NCBI RefSeq assembly: GCF_017654605.1
Contig: NZ_CP072113.1
Coordinates: 3,100,001-3,164,000 of the forward strand
DNA: 64,000 nt
From: Yimella sp. cx-51
GTDB taxonomy: Bacteria > Actinomycetota > Actinomycetes > Actinomycetales > Dermatophilaceae
Reading direction: 5' to 3'
In this document: positions 25,233 through 33,792 of the stretch, piece by piece
Numbering within the stretch: the first letter of the stretch is position 1
Layout: each line of letters starts with the position of its first letter
Notes under the pieces: model-generated
What the model saw: only the letters and a program-made list of their open reading frames with translations
What the model was told of the DNA's origin: nothing
The model's database searches: none
Position numbers and translations under genes: made by a program

Positions 25233-25985
25233 TCAGCGGTTCTGCTGTTGCTGGGCGGTGATCCGCTGCGACAGCGTGGCGAGTCCAGCCGGCGAAACCA
25301 TCGGCAACTGCTGCTCGATGTTGCGCACGACATGGTGGTCGTGGATCATCTTCTCGCTGCTCTGGATCAGCACGGTGCCGGCGCCGGTGAAGTCGTACTG
25401 CCGCTCCTCACCGGAGTTGATGCCGAGCATCGCCGCACCCGCAGCCATGAAGCCGTTGACCCAGTTCTGGTCGTAGTGCAGCGACGGTGATGGGCAGTCG
25501 GCCCACCCGACGAGCGCTTCGGGATCGACACGCAATGGCGGCTCGGCGAACATCACCGGACCATTGGACGACGCCAGGAACTTGCCCGTGCCGATGAGGG
25601 TGAGGAAGCCCGGGACGATCGACTGGTTCAGCTGGATGCCGGGCTCGAAGGCCAGCAGGTTGGAGGCGCGGACGGTGAGGTTGCCGTCGTCCAGGTCGTA
25701 GCTGTTGATCGAATAGCCGCGGTCGCCGATGATCAGCGTGCCCTGGCCCTCCACCACGACGAAGTCCTGCTGGTACATCGGTGCACTGAAGGTGCCCGCC
25801 ACCATGTGTTGCAGGTTGGCGCTCATCCCCGCTCGCAGCGCGTTGAAGCTGGCCTGGCCGTAGTAGGCGATCATCGCGCCCTTGCTCATGAACCACGGCC
25901 GGTCGAGGGTCAGGTAGTAGGCGTACTCGTTGTCCGGGATGTTGTCATTGCCTTGCAGCACACCGGGGTTCAGGATTCCACTCAT
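25233..25985 (-). CDS. AIM24 family protein (third of three)
   Basis: A 250-residue protein from ATG 25983-25985. It has the AIM24 (TIGR00266-like) beta-sandwich pattern: FMSKGAMIAYYGQASFNAL, EGQGTLIIGDRGYSINSYDL, and GEERQYDFTGAGTVLIQSSE. Function of bacterial AIM24 proteins is unknown; the mitochondrial namesake affects inner-membrane organisation. Its start overlaps the stop of the preceding AIM24 gene. These genes often occur near terD/telA genes in actinobacteria. Confidence 0.85.
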   Translation of the reverse strand: MSGILNPGVLQGNDNIPDNEYAYYLTLDRPWFMSKGAMIAYYGQASFNALRAGMSANLQHMVAGTFSAPMYQQDFVVVEGQGTLIIGDRGYSINSYDLDDGNLTVRASNLLAFEPGIQLNQSIVPGFLTLIGTGKFLASSNGPVMFAEPPLRVDPEALVGWADCPSPSLHYDQNWVNGFMAAGAAMLGINSGEERQYDFTGAGTVLIQSSEKMIHDHHVVRNIEQQLPMVSPAGLATLSQRITAQQQQNR

Positions 25986-26677
25986 AGCTTCTCCTCCGAG
26001 GCCTGCACCAACACCACTCCCTGACCATGACACTGCAACTGCATCGCTTCGCCGCTACCGCGGCCCACCGCGTCGCGCCAGCCCATCGCTGATTGCAACT
26101 GGGTCTGCACGTTGCCGATGGTGCCGACGAAGGCCTGCGGGTCGACGACCACCGGACCATTGCCCACCTGCAACTCGATGAGTTCGCCGTGGGCGAGCAC
26201 GACGACGGCGCCGACGCCCTGCAATTGCGTGGTGAACATGCCGTTGCCGGTCAGTGCGCCCGTGGCCGCTCCGCGTAACGCGCCGCGCAGGCCGCCGCCA
26301 CCACCCTGTTGCGACTGGGTGGAGACGATGGACGCCTGCATACCGGCGGTGTACGCGAGCAAGCGCGACATGTCAGCAGTCACCTGACCGCCCTGCGGCA
26401 GATCGATGACATGCACCGCCAGGCCCTGGAAGCCGTAGTGCACTTGACCGCTGCCCTGCGCGATCATCGTGCGCTCGTGCTCACCACGCATCATCGAGCC
26501 GACCATGCCCCCGATCGCACCTCCCATCGGTGCCCCGCCTGCGCCGGGAACCTGGTGTGGTGCGAAGTTGACGTCGCCGGAGTAGAACAGCATCGACCCG
26601 CGACGAGCAACGACCGGGCCACTGTTACCCAGGTGTACCGACACGACCTTGGAGTTGACCTTCTCGAACATTGCCAT
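25982..26677 (-). CDS. AIM24 family protein (second of three)
   Basis: About 231 residues starting MAMFEKVNSKVVSVHLG at ATG 26675-26677, which overlaps the previous stop. AIM24 features: RRGSMLFYSGDVNF, GSGQVHYGFQGLAVHVIDL, and a C-terminal CHGQGVVLVQASE. A Gly/Met-rich insertion (GAPMGGAIGGMVGSMMRG) near residue 50 might be a membrane-contacting loop. Coupled to both flanking AIM24 genes. Confidence 0.85.
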   Translation of the reverse strand: MAMFEKVNSKVVSVHLGNSGPVVARRGSMLFYSGDVNFAPHQVPGAGGAPMGGAIGGMVGSMMRGEHERTMIAQGSGQVHYGFQGLAVHVIDLPQGGQVTADMSRLLAYTAGMQASIVSTQSQQGGGGGLRGALRGAATGALTGNGMFTTQLQGVGAVVVLAHGELIELQVGNGPVVVDPQAFVGTIGNVQTQLQSAMGWRDAVGRGSGEAMQLQCHGQGVVLVQASEEKL

Positions 26678-27300
26678 CACCGCTCCGCCGGCTGAATCGA
26701 AACGACGCCATGGCCCTGCCATCGAAGCGAGAATGCTTCACCGCCGCCTTGACCGATGGCCGAACGCCAGGAGACGTCGGTGATGAACGACTGCTGCAGT
26801 TGGCCCTTAGCGGCAACGAATGCGTCCGGGTCGACCACCAACGGCAGGTTCGGGTTGACCTCCAAGTGGATCAGCGGACCACCCGCGCTCAGCAGCGCGA
26901 CCTGCCCCGTTCCGCTGACGGTCGTGGTGAACAGCCCTTGGCCACTGCTCATGCCGCCCACCCCGGCGAACTGCACATTGGTCTGCAGGTTGCCCGCCAT
27001 CGCGAGGATCTGGCGGCTCTCCACCTGCATTGTGTCGTTGTTGAGCGGCAGCACCGTGACGTACTGGGCGTTGACCGCGAACTGCACCAGGCCGTCGCCG
27101 GTGCATTCCATCAAGCTCAGCGATTCGCCGGTCGCACGTTGCTTCAGACCGGCCAAAACCCCTGACCCACCGCCGAATCCGGCGTTCTTGAACTGCACCT
27201 GCCCCTGGTAGGACACCATCGATCCGGAGATCGCTCGTACGGATGAGTTCTGTAACCGCGCTTCAATGATGCGCGGTGAGCGCATGACCAGCTCCGCCAC
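26677..27300 (-). CDS. AIM24 family protein (first of three)
   Basis: A 207-residue protein from GTG 27298-27300. AIM24 pattern: SGSMVSYQGQVQFKNAGFGG, LMECTGDGLVQFAVNAQYV, and C-terminal SLRWQGHGVVSIQP. It is the first gene of a three-gene overlapping set of diverged paralogues, which suggests a heteromeric complex. Confidence 0.85.
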   Translation of the reverse strand: MAELVMRSPRIIEARLQNSSVRAISGSMVSYQGQVQFKNAGFGGGSGVLAGLKQRATGESLSLMECTGDGLVQFAVNAQYVTVLPLNNDTMQVESRQILAMAGNLQTNVQFAGVGGMSSGQGLFTTTVSGTGQVALLSAGGPLIHLEVNPNLPLVVDPDAFVAAKGQLQQSFITDVSWRSAIGQGGGEAFSLRWQGHGVVSIQPAER

Positions 27301-27309
27301 GTTTTCTCC

Positions 27310-27692
27310 TCAGCAGTCGGGCAAGGCGCCGAACGGCACCCACGCGTAGGACGAACCACCCGAGGCCGAGGTTCCCCCCAGATCGTCCACACCCAACGGC
27401 ACAATTTCGGACTTGGCATTGATCATCATGCGCGAGAACGGGAATCGCTCGTAGTCGGTGCGCTTGTAGGAAATGTCGGCGAACGCGATCCCGACGATCG
27501 GGTCCTGCGCGGCCGACGCAATGAAGGCGTTGATGCGATCCGCAGGCGCCGCAAGCATCCTATTCACACCCTCGCTGGCCACCAGCACGGTGCCGAGCAA
27601 GCCGTCCGTCAGGTCCTGTAGACGAGCACAAATGCCGCGACGTCGTCGATGCGGACGAATCGGTAAAAGGCGATGTGTTGGCCGTCAGTCAC
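27310..27692 (-). pseudogene. Truncated, frameshifted copy of tRNA-hydroxylase gene trhO
   Basis: From GTG 27692 it reads VTDGQHIAFYRFVRIDDVAA, the TrhO N-terminus, then shifts frame after a lost T in a TTTT run near 27630. The frame with LTDGLLGTVLVASEGVNRML, SYKRTDYERFPFSRMMINAK and EIVPLGVDDL continues. The match ends there; the rhodanese domain with the catalytic Cys is missing and a short unrelated tail stops at 27310. The intact relative is at 40648-41424, with clearly similar nucleotides too. Confidence 0.85.
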
Positions 27693-27744
27693 CGCCCAAT
27701 AGTGCCCGCAGCCGCCGGCGTTCGTGCCACTTGGCGAAGCGCGG

Positions 27745-28902
27745 CTATGGGCTGGGATGACGTCCGCAGGTAAACGGTTCGACACGTGGTACGACGTGCT
27801 GCAAACCAGTGCACGCGACGCTGGCAAGTGTCAGATGACGGTGCAGACCGCTGAAAAACCGGCCCGAATAGTCCGTGATTCCACACTGATCGAACGCCCA
27901 CGCCTCGCGCTGCCGCACCAGCGCGGCGGCCTGGGAAACTTCCAAACATCGGCTGAGGTCGGCATCGGCAACATTGGTGAGCCAACTGCGAACACCGGAG
28001 CGTTCGTCTCGACTGAAGAACAATCGCCGTTGCTTTGCGCTCTCGCCCACGACTGCCTCTGCCGCTGCTGCAGCGGGATGGCGGTGACCACACCAGTGCG
28101 GCCAGTTCATCGGAATCATCCGCTGCTGATATTTCTTGACGATGTGCCCCACCGTTGCGTGCCGATTGCCGATACGAACCAGTGGCAATGTGCGTGGCAC
28201 CCGCGCGAAGTAGGGCATAGCCGCGTCGTCGAGGAGCTGCACCAAGTCCTGGACCTCGGGCTCCATGAGCTCATTGGTCAGGTCGGTCACCAACGGGACA
28301 GAGCCCAGACCAAGCTCATCAAAAGTCTGCATTGCCGCATCGAAGGCGGCGCTGATTCCCGGTTGGCGCTGATCGTCGGGCACGCCGGCCTTGCCGCACC
28401 GCTCGTGGTCTTCCAGCCAGGCGGGTGGCAGCACCAACGACCAGTCGATCGGCGTGGCACGCTGACCGCTCACCGCCCAGACACCCAACAAGACCTGCCG
28501 GTTGACCACCCGACCGTGTTGATGGCTGTACGCCCGGGCCGATCCGACGCTGTTCTCACCGGCCCGGCGCACTTCGGCCGGACGGATGACGATGGCGTCG
28601 ATGCCATATTCGCCGTCCACGAACGACGCCAGTTTGGAGCGGGCCTGGCGCCAACACCACGGTGAGTAGTTCACGAAATGGTGCAGGCTCTGTGAGTCGA
28701 CCTCGCTATGCGAGGCGATCGCTTGGATCGAGCATCGCCCCTCGGTGCGCACCAGACCACGAACGTATTGCGTCGCGCGCCGCCGCTGGTCGTTTCGGCG
28801 CACGTCCGCAAAGACCTCGCCGCACAGGCGGTCCAGTAATGCAGCATCCACGGGTTGGGAACGATTGCTCCACCGCGGCTCGCTGCGGCCAAGTGTGGCC
28901 AT
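27745..28902 (-). CDS. IS701-type transposase-like protein
   Basis: A 385-residue DDE-superfamily protein; ATG 28900-28902 has GGGAGGGAGAGG just upstream (an upstream in-frame ATG at 28941 lacks such a site). Typical phrases are RRRATQYVRGLVRTEGRCSI, SLHHFVNYSPWCW and VPLVTDLTNELMEP. Standalone IS701-like genes are frequent beside actinobacterial peptide-natural-product clusters. I found no flanking terminal inverted repeats or target duplication, so it may be a domesticated transposase or regulator rather than an active element. It follows the TOMM operon on the same strand. Confidence 0.75.
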   Translation of the reverse strand: MATLGRSEPRWSNRSQPVDAALLDRLCGEVFADVRRNDQRRRATQYVRGLVRTEGRCSIQAIASHSEVDSQSLHHFVNYSPWCWRQARSKLASFVDGEYGIDAIVIRPAEVRRAGENSVGSARAYSHQHGRVVNRQVLLGVWAVSGQRATPIDWSLVLPPAWLEDHERCGKAGVPDDQRQPGISAAFDAAMQTFDELGLGSVPLVTDLTNELMEPEVQDLVQLLDDAAMPYFARVPRTLPLVRIGNRHATVGHIVKKYQQRMIPMNWPHWCGHRHPAAAAAEAVVGESAKQRRLFFSRDERSGVRSWLTNVADADLSRCLEVSQAAALVRQREAWAFDQCGITDYSGRFFSGLHRHLTLASVACTGLQHVVPRVEPFTCGRHPSP

Positions 28903-28948
28903 GCCCCTCTCCCTCCCCAGGTGTGTCGGTCCATCCCTCATCCGGCCG

Positions 28949-30046
28949 CTATATGTTGCTGAACGAAGGTCTCAGGGACAGAAAACCCTTTGGCTCTGAC
29001 GGCGCGCTGACAGCAGCTTCACCGGCGGACGGCAACTCGACCGCAAGTGTAAAGGCGGCCTGAACGGTCGCGAGTTCGAGAGTGCGCTCGGTTGAGACGC
29101 CTGCGTGCGCGATGACGGACAGTTCCTCCAACAGGCCGTAGCCCGGGCAAAGCGTCATCTGTGGGCTCCTACTGCCGGGCAGCAACACGAGACCGTCCGA
29201 CACTGCCCCAGCCACTGCTTCCAGCAGGCGTTGCCAACCGGTTTCGGCCACTCGCAACTGAGCCGCCTTCGGTTGCACCGCACCTGAATGCTTCGCCATT
29301 GCCCGACGACCGGACACGAAACCGCCGGCTCGGCGCATGTCTGCGAGGTGCTTGGTGTGCGGCAGGATCGGCTCCAGCCGATCCAGATGACCTGCATCCA
29401 AACCCTGTTTGACGAACACCGCCCGGTACAGCGCCAACAACTCCGAAGTGACCGCGACATCGGCGTCGCGCAACCGCAGCACCCGATCCCGAATCGCGGT
29501 CATGTCGGCTTCCGCCCAGGCAGCCAGCAAGGCTGCCGGGCGGGCGGGACCTGCCGAACCCGCGAGCGCAAGCCAACTGAACGAGTCCAGCACGCTTGCC
29601 CCTACCCGGGCGGCCGCTTCGGCCGCCAGCGGACCGCGGATGGCGAGCCGAAGACCGGCGTCGGCTGCACGTCCGGCACAGTGATCCAGCCACGCCTCGG
29701 TGTGCGGACGCATGTTCAACCAGCCTTGCCCGCCGGCCAGTGCCAGCGCGATCACCGCATCGATTGAATCCGCGGTCACGTTGACATCGCAATCATCGAT
29801 CGGGTCCTGCTCGACCAGGACCAAACCGCCGCCGACGACCTGGGTCTGCCCCGCGCAGGCCTGCTGCTGCCGAAGCAGCGGCGCCCATCCACTACCGGTG
29901 TCACGGACCGCGACGACGCCGAAGTCGGACCACAGTTGCGCGATGGCCACCTGCGCCGTGCCGGGCGGATCGGTCGCGCTCTCTCGATATCCGTTGACGG
30001 TGACGCTCGCGTCGATCAGGCCTGCGCCGTGACATTGACTAACCAT
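28949..30046 (-). CDS. Degenerate amidohydrolase-like protein of the TOMM cluster
   Basis: A 365-residue protein from ATG 30044-30046, with AGGAGG six bases upstream; it overlaps the CPBP gene by 31 bp. The C-terminal third (CPGYGLLEELSVIAHAGVST, then ELATVQAAFTLAVELPSAGE) resembles the end of amidohydrolases of the imidazolonepropionase/dipeptidase type. The metal ligands seem lost: no HxH near the N-terminus, VLDSFSWL where a vdsieHg block is expected, and no terminal GTDAG. It may be a scaffold or a peptide-binding partner. It is not a standard streptolysin-S gene. Confidence 0.6.
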   Translation of the reverse strand: MVSQCHGAGLIDASVTVNGYRESATDPPGTAQVAIAQLWSDFGVVAVRDTGSGWAPLLRQQQACAGQTQVVGGGLVLVEQDPIDDCDVNVTADSIDAVIALALAGGQGWLNMRPHTEAWLDHCAGRAADAGLRLAIRGPLAAEAAARVGASVLDSFSWLALAGSAGPARPAALLAAWAEADMTAIRDRVLRLRDADVAVTSELLALYRAVFVKQGLDAGHLDRLEPILPHTKHLADMRRAGGFVSGRRAMAKHSGAVQPKAAQLRVAETGWQRLLEAVAGAVSDGLVLLPGSRSPQMTLCPGYGLLEELSVIAHAGVSTERTLELATVQAAFTLAVELPSAGEAAVSAPSEPKGFLSLRPSFSNI

Positions 30047-30759
30047 TTGCGCCTCCTGAACGCCCCGAATTGTTGGCCGACCATCCACTGGAAACCCCAG
30101 TGCGCCAGGACTGCTGGAACGATCCCGGCCAGCAGTGCTGCCGCTCCCAGGGCGCACCCCAACACCACCTTTCCGATCACCGCGGGCCAACCGAACGCGA
30201 GGTGGATGATGCCGTAGGTCACGGCCTGCAAGACGAATGCGCCGACCACCATGGACGTGTCCAGGGATGCAATCAGGATCGCCCCGCGATAGAACACTTC
30301 TTCGGTCGTTGCCGCCCAGACCGATAGCGCGGCAAACAGCCACGGCCGTTGCGCCGTGTGCGCTACCTCGCTCATCGTCTCTGCTGACGACTGTGTGGGC
30401 AGACCGAGGAAGTCCAGAGAATCGCCGCCCCGTTGATGTCGCGCTTGCCACCGGCGCAGTCTCGACTCGGTGACGAACGCCGCCATCACCCCGGCTGCCG
30501 CCACTACGGCGCCGGCGACGAGCCAAAGCGAGGGTCGTCCGGCGAACCCCCACACCAGGTGCTCCCCAATGTTCGGCCCGCCGGATTCCGGCCAATGGCC
30601 CCGGAACAGGTAGACCGCCAGGCCCAAGCAGACCGCGCCAAGGAGGATCGGCATGAGAACGACGGATTGGCGCCGCAACTGCGGTTGAACAGCAAGCGCC
30701 AACCCGGTCGCACCCATGGTGACGACCAGCAACACGCAGGCGGTGACGAGTTCGCGCAT
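30016..30759 (-). CDS. CPBP intramembrane protease, SagE-like (leader peptidase/immunity)
   Basis: A 247-residue, eight-segment membrane protein. CPBP motifs are intact: Glu153-Glu154-xxx-Arg158 (TTEEVFYRG), His186 (IIHLAFG) and His220 (LAHWGFQ). In streptolysin-S-type clusters SagE, of this family, is the leader peptidase and immunity protein. Here it should cut the precursor at 37097-37213. Its ATG shares one base with the dehydrogenase stop (TGATG). Confidence 0.88.
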   Translation of the reverse strand: MRELVTACVLLVVTMGATGLALAVQPQLRRQSVVLMPILLGAVCLGLAVYLFRGHWPESGGPNIGEHLVWGFAGRPSLWLVAGAVVAAAGVMAAFVTESRLRRWQARHQRGGDSLDFLGLPTQSSAETMSEVAHTAQRPWLFAALSVWAATTEEVFYRGAILIASLDTSMVVGAFVLQAVTYGIIHLAFGWPAVIGKVVLGCALGAAALLAGIVPAVLAHWGFQWMVGQQFGAFRRRKWLVNVTAQA

Positions 30760-31697
30760 CAGCGCGGCGCGAGTATTGGTGTCGCCGGAGCACCCATCCC
30801 GATCAAGAGGCTGACGTAATCATTGACCCCGTCGTAGCCCAGCAAGGTGTTGATCGCCTCGTCGAAGAATCCAGCGACGGCACACGTACCGACCTTCGAG
30901 GCCCACGCCGACAGGTAGAGCGTCTGGACGGCGGCACCCATGTCGATGTGCCCGATCCGGTAGCCACGCGTGTGGTACTTCCACTCACTCTTGACGGCTC
31001 GGCCCGCGACGGTGAGCACAACCGGTGCGTACATCAGCCATTCGGATTCGAACGTGACGTCCTGCAGCGCCAGCCGAAGGTCGCCCTGCACCTTGGGCAC
31101 CAACCGATGGCCGACCTGGTCATACACGTAGTAACCGTTGGGTACGTCCTCGACTCGTTGCACAATCACGCCGACCTCGAACGCCGAAAGCCCACCCATG
31201 GACGGGTACGGGAACAGCGGCAGGTCGCGCACTCCGTACCCGTCTTCGGACGCGACCTTGCCCAGTGCTGAACCCAGGATCGTCGCCAGCGTCTGCAGCG
31301 GCATGGGTTCACTGGCAAACGATCGATGCGATCGCCGGGAGACCAACACCTCGTCCAGGTCGATGTCCCGATCCCGTTCGGGCTCAGGCAGATCGATCGC
31401 GTCCTGGTGCTGGGACGGTCGGATGGTCGGCATCAACTCGCGGGGCAGCTGCATGCTGGAGTTGGTCGCCGTGAAGAACTCGTTCACCGACCGTACGAAC
31501 ACCCGATGCAGGATCTGCCGCAGGCTCGGATCGTCCGTGGCGCCGGTCAGATCCTTGATCGAAGCCGCGAACTCCTCCACTGCTCTGGACGCCTCTGGGC
31601 CCAATCCGGAAAGCTGCTCCAGCACCTCTTCGGGAAGGTCGCTACCTGGCCTCGGGGTGATCGTCAGCAGTTCCGTTGCATCATGAATGGTGGTCAT
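30759..31697 (-). CDS. SagB-family FMN-dependent azoline dehydrogenase
   Basis: A 312-residue nitroreductase-fold protein of the SagB/ThcOx/McbC type. FMN-binding SRRSHRSF is at residues 120-127, then PYPSMGGLSAFEVGVIV and YRIGHIDMGAAVQTLYLSAW, ending in IGMGAPA. It oxidises azolines to azoles after cyclodehydration. A leader-helical region of about 100 residues precedes the core. GGAGG lies six bases before the ATG; it overlaps the preceding gene by 17 bp. Confidence 0.9.
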   Translation of the reverse strand: MTTIHDATELLTITPRPGSDLPEEVLEQLSGLGPEASRAVEEFAASIKDLTGATDDPSLRQILHRVFVRSVNEFFTATNSSMQLPRELMPTIRPSQHQDAIDLPEPERDRDIDLDEVLVSRRSHRSFASEPMPLQTLATILGSALGKVASEDGYGVRDLPLFPYPSMGGLSAFEVGVIVQRVEDVPNGYYVYDQVGHRLVPKVQGDLRLALQDVTFESEWLMYAPVVLTVAGRAVKSEWKYHTRGYRIGHIDMGAAVQTLYLSAWASKVGTCAVAGFFDEAINTLLGYDGVNDYVSLLIGMGAPATPILAPR

Positions 31698-32481
31698 TGG
31701 AAGCCTCCGGTTCCGACTGCGGTGGTGCAGTTCTGATCATCGTGAGCAGCCCGCGGTCGACCCCATCGCAGGCCAACGCTTCGTTCAAGGGGTAGTCGAG
31801 AAACTGATCGACCACAGCGGCCCGTCGCCTACTGGCCATCGCGGCTCGGAGCAGGCCACCGGCGATCATGCCCGCCGCCTGCGAGGCGGCTCGTGCACTG
31901 CGATTGTCATAGAGGTAGCCGAGTCGTGCGAAGGCTCCGACGACGAATATCGTTTGCTCCAAAGGCGTTTGCTCGACGTCCCAGGGCAGATGACGAATCA
32001 GAAGATCTCGGGTGCGGTCGACCAAGTTGCCGTCGAACACCAACCCCGGACGGCCCGGCACCTGTCGCCAAACGGCGCCTTCCTGCACCACGAGCAGATC
32101 TACGCCGAACAGCGCACCAACCGATGCCGGGTCCTGCCACGCCGTCGCCATGATCGGGGCCAACGGGTCGGCGTCGGTCCACCGCCGTGCCCATCGAGCA
32201 TCCCGGTCGATCATCTGGTCGTACCCCTCGACCGTGGTCGTCATGAAGTACTCGCGGATCCAGGTGGTCTCTTGCTGACTGGGCAACCGGTTGAACTGGG
32301 CCGGAGTCAGCATCGAATCAAGCTGGTACCGCTCGCCGGCGTTGCCCGCCACGTCACCGAGCCGACTGGTGGCTGAGTGAATCGTGTCTGGGTTCAGTTC
32401 AGTCACGGTGACCGGCGGGATGAGCGTCTGCTCGATCATTCGATATATGTGCTCCTCATGGAGCACTGAGCGTGCCTTCAT
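31681..32481 (-). CDS. Divergent nitroreductase-fold partner of the dehydrogenase
   Basis: A 266-residue protein without a clean family signature. The second half (FVVGAFARLGYLYDNRSARA, AGMIAGGLLRAAMASRRRAA, DYPLNEALACDGVDRGLLTM) follows the ordered segments of the nitroreductase fold but lacks the FMN-binding SRRSxRxF motif. It lies between the E1-like gene and the dehydrogenase and probably forms a heteromer with the latter. Paired active/inactive dehydrogenases are known in some azole-peptide pathways. The assignment is inference from order and weak pattern. Confidence 0.5.
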   Translation of the reverse strand: MKARSVLHEEHIYRMIEQTLIPPVTVTELNPDTIHSATSRLGDVAGNAGERYQLDSMLTPAQFNRLPSQQETTWIREYFMTTTVEGYDQMIDRDARWARRWTDADPLAPIMATAWQDPASVGALFGVDLLVVQEGAVWRQVPGRPGLVFDGNLVDRTRDLLIRHLPWDVEQTPLEQTIFVVGAFARLGYLYDNRSARAASQAAGMIAGGLLRAAMASRRRAAVVDQFLDYPLNEALACDGVDRGLLTMIRTAPPQSEPEASNDHHS

Positions 32482-32494
32482 CGATTCGCCCCTC

Positions 32495-33409
32495 TCACAC
32501 GAACGGGTGGCGTAGGTCGGGACGGTTCTCCATGCACGCCGGGCAGCGCGCCAGACGAGTCAGTTGCTGCTTGATCACTTCGAGCCGGTCGGCATCGATC
32601 CGCAAGAAGCTGCCTTCGAGGAAGCTTCCCTCTCCGCACAGATCCTGCAGCACGGACATCGTCAGATAGCCACTCACCAACTGCGCCATGAACAACGGGA
32701 CAGGAGCCGAATGTGGCTGAGCCTTTTGCATTTTCGCGTAGACATGGTCGACCCGCAGTGATCGGCCGGACTCGTCCATGACGTCGAAGTCGTGGAAGCA
32801 GCCGGTGTAGCCGGGGCGGTACAACGGGCCGACGACGCACTCCGGGCCATCAACGTACGCCGCATGCCAGCGCACTGCGGTCGTCAAGGCGTACTCGTTC
32901 ACGTCGAAAAAGAATCCGATGTCGGGGGTGTCCGACACCGCAATCAGAACATCGGGATCGGCCTCCAAATCACTGACCGCGCCCACCATGGTGATGCCTG
33001 CGTCCGGCAGTGCATCCGCCAGGCATCGAGCCAGTTCCTGGGCGATGACACCTTCACCGACCAAGGCCACATCCGCTGTGACCGGCTGCGTCGGTCGCCC
33101 AAGACCGGCGACCAACCGGCTGTAGCTGGTTTGGCTGTGCGGGATGAGGACACCGCTTTCGACCAACTCACGCAGTAGTTCCTGATCGCGTTCACTCTCG
33201 ATCGTCGACAAGGCCGTCGGCTCGGAGAAGCGTGCCACCAGATCCGACAGCACACCACCGGCTTCGGGATCGCTGAACCGCTGCGTGCTGCGGCCGCGAC
33301 TGCCGTGGCGGACGATGATCTCGTCGCCGGAGGAGCGGATCACCCGCAGTGCGGGGTTGACCACGTAGGTATCGGTCTGAGCGGTCGCCTCAATGACGTC
33401 GTCAATCAT
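32495..33409 (-). CDS. TOMM E1-like partner with leader-binding (RRE) domain, SagC-like
   Basis: A 304-residue protein from ATG 33407-33409. Residues about 10-100 (YVVNPALRVIRSSGDEIIVR, RFSDPEAGGVLSDLVARFSE) have the winged-helix RiPP recognition element pattern that binds the precursor leader. Residues about 105-285 resemble the E1/ThiF-like fold of ocin-ThiF/SagC proteins (TADVALVGEGVIAQELARCL), without ATP catalysis. One CPAC pair (Cys289, Cys292) remains at the C-terminus. It should present the precursor to the YcaO enzyme. Overlaps the preceding stop by four bases. Confidence 0.8.
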   Translation of the reverse strand: MIDDVIEATAQTDTYVVNPALRVIRSSGDEIIVRHGSRGRSTQRFSDPEAGGVLSDLVARFSEPTALSTIESERDQELLRELVESGVLIPHSQTSYSRLVAGLGRPTQPVTADVALVGEGVIAQELARCLADALPDAGITMVGAVSDLEADPDVLIAVSDTPDIGFFFDVNEYALTTAVRWHAAYVDGPECVVGPLYRPGYTGCFHDFDVMDESGRSLRVDHVYAKMQKAQPHSAPVPLFMAQLVSGYLTMSVLQDLCGEGSFLEGSFLRIDADRLEVIKQQLTRLARCPACMENRPDLRHPFV

Positions 33410-33774
33410 GCGAATTCCTTTCGTTCGATGGCGCGCCGTGCGGCGGCGGCCAGCAGACTGGCGAGCAGAAGAAGCAGGCTGGTGACCAGCGCTGCGACAG
33501 ACCACGGGATGTGGTCACCGACGATCAGCGATGACACTGCGCTCCAGCCGGTCACGATCGCCAGACAGGCGCTCGACAGGTGGCCGACCAGGACATCGCG
33601 AGCCGACAGCGCCAGTGAGGAACCGACGAATGCGATCGCGATAGCGCCCACGGCAAGGTTCAGCTTGGGGACCGCGCTCCACGAATCCGGTGCCGCGATC
33701 GCGATGCCGACCATCACCAATTTGATGCCCAGCAGCATGACGGTCGGGCGAACCCATTGCGTTGTTGCACTCAT
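33406..33774 (-). CDS. Small four-segment membrane protein (candidate immunity/SagF-like)
   Basis: A 122-residue protein with four hydrophobic segments and no recognised family (VMLLGIKLVMVGIAIAA, LAVGAIAIAFVGSSLAL, ACLAIVTGWSAVSSL, VAALVTSLLLLLASLL). GGAGG precedes its ATG. SagF of streptolysin S is also a membrane protein of unknown role, but is larger; equivalence is not proven. Immunity or a maturation-complex anchor are both plausible. Confidence 0.6.
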   Translation of the reverse strand: MSATTQWVRPTVMLLGIKLVMVGIAIAAPDSWSAVPKLNLAVGAIAIAFVGSSLALSARDVLVGHLSSACLAIVTGWSAVSSLIVGDHIPWSVAALVTSLLLLLASLLAAAARRAIERKEFA

Positions 33775-33792
33775 GGTGACCTCCGTTCTGCG

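Noticed and set aside
27693-28948. Complete insertion sequence around the IS701-like gene
   Set aside because: No terminal inverted repeats or target duplication could be seen at either side.
28949-30793. 614-codon reading starting upstream of the amidohydrolase-like protein
   Set aside because: The first 248 codons are out-of-frame sequence of the CPBP gene; the ATG at 30046 has an ideal ribosome site.
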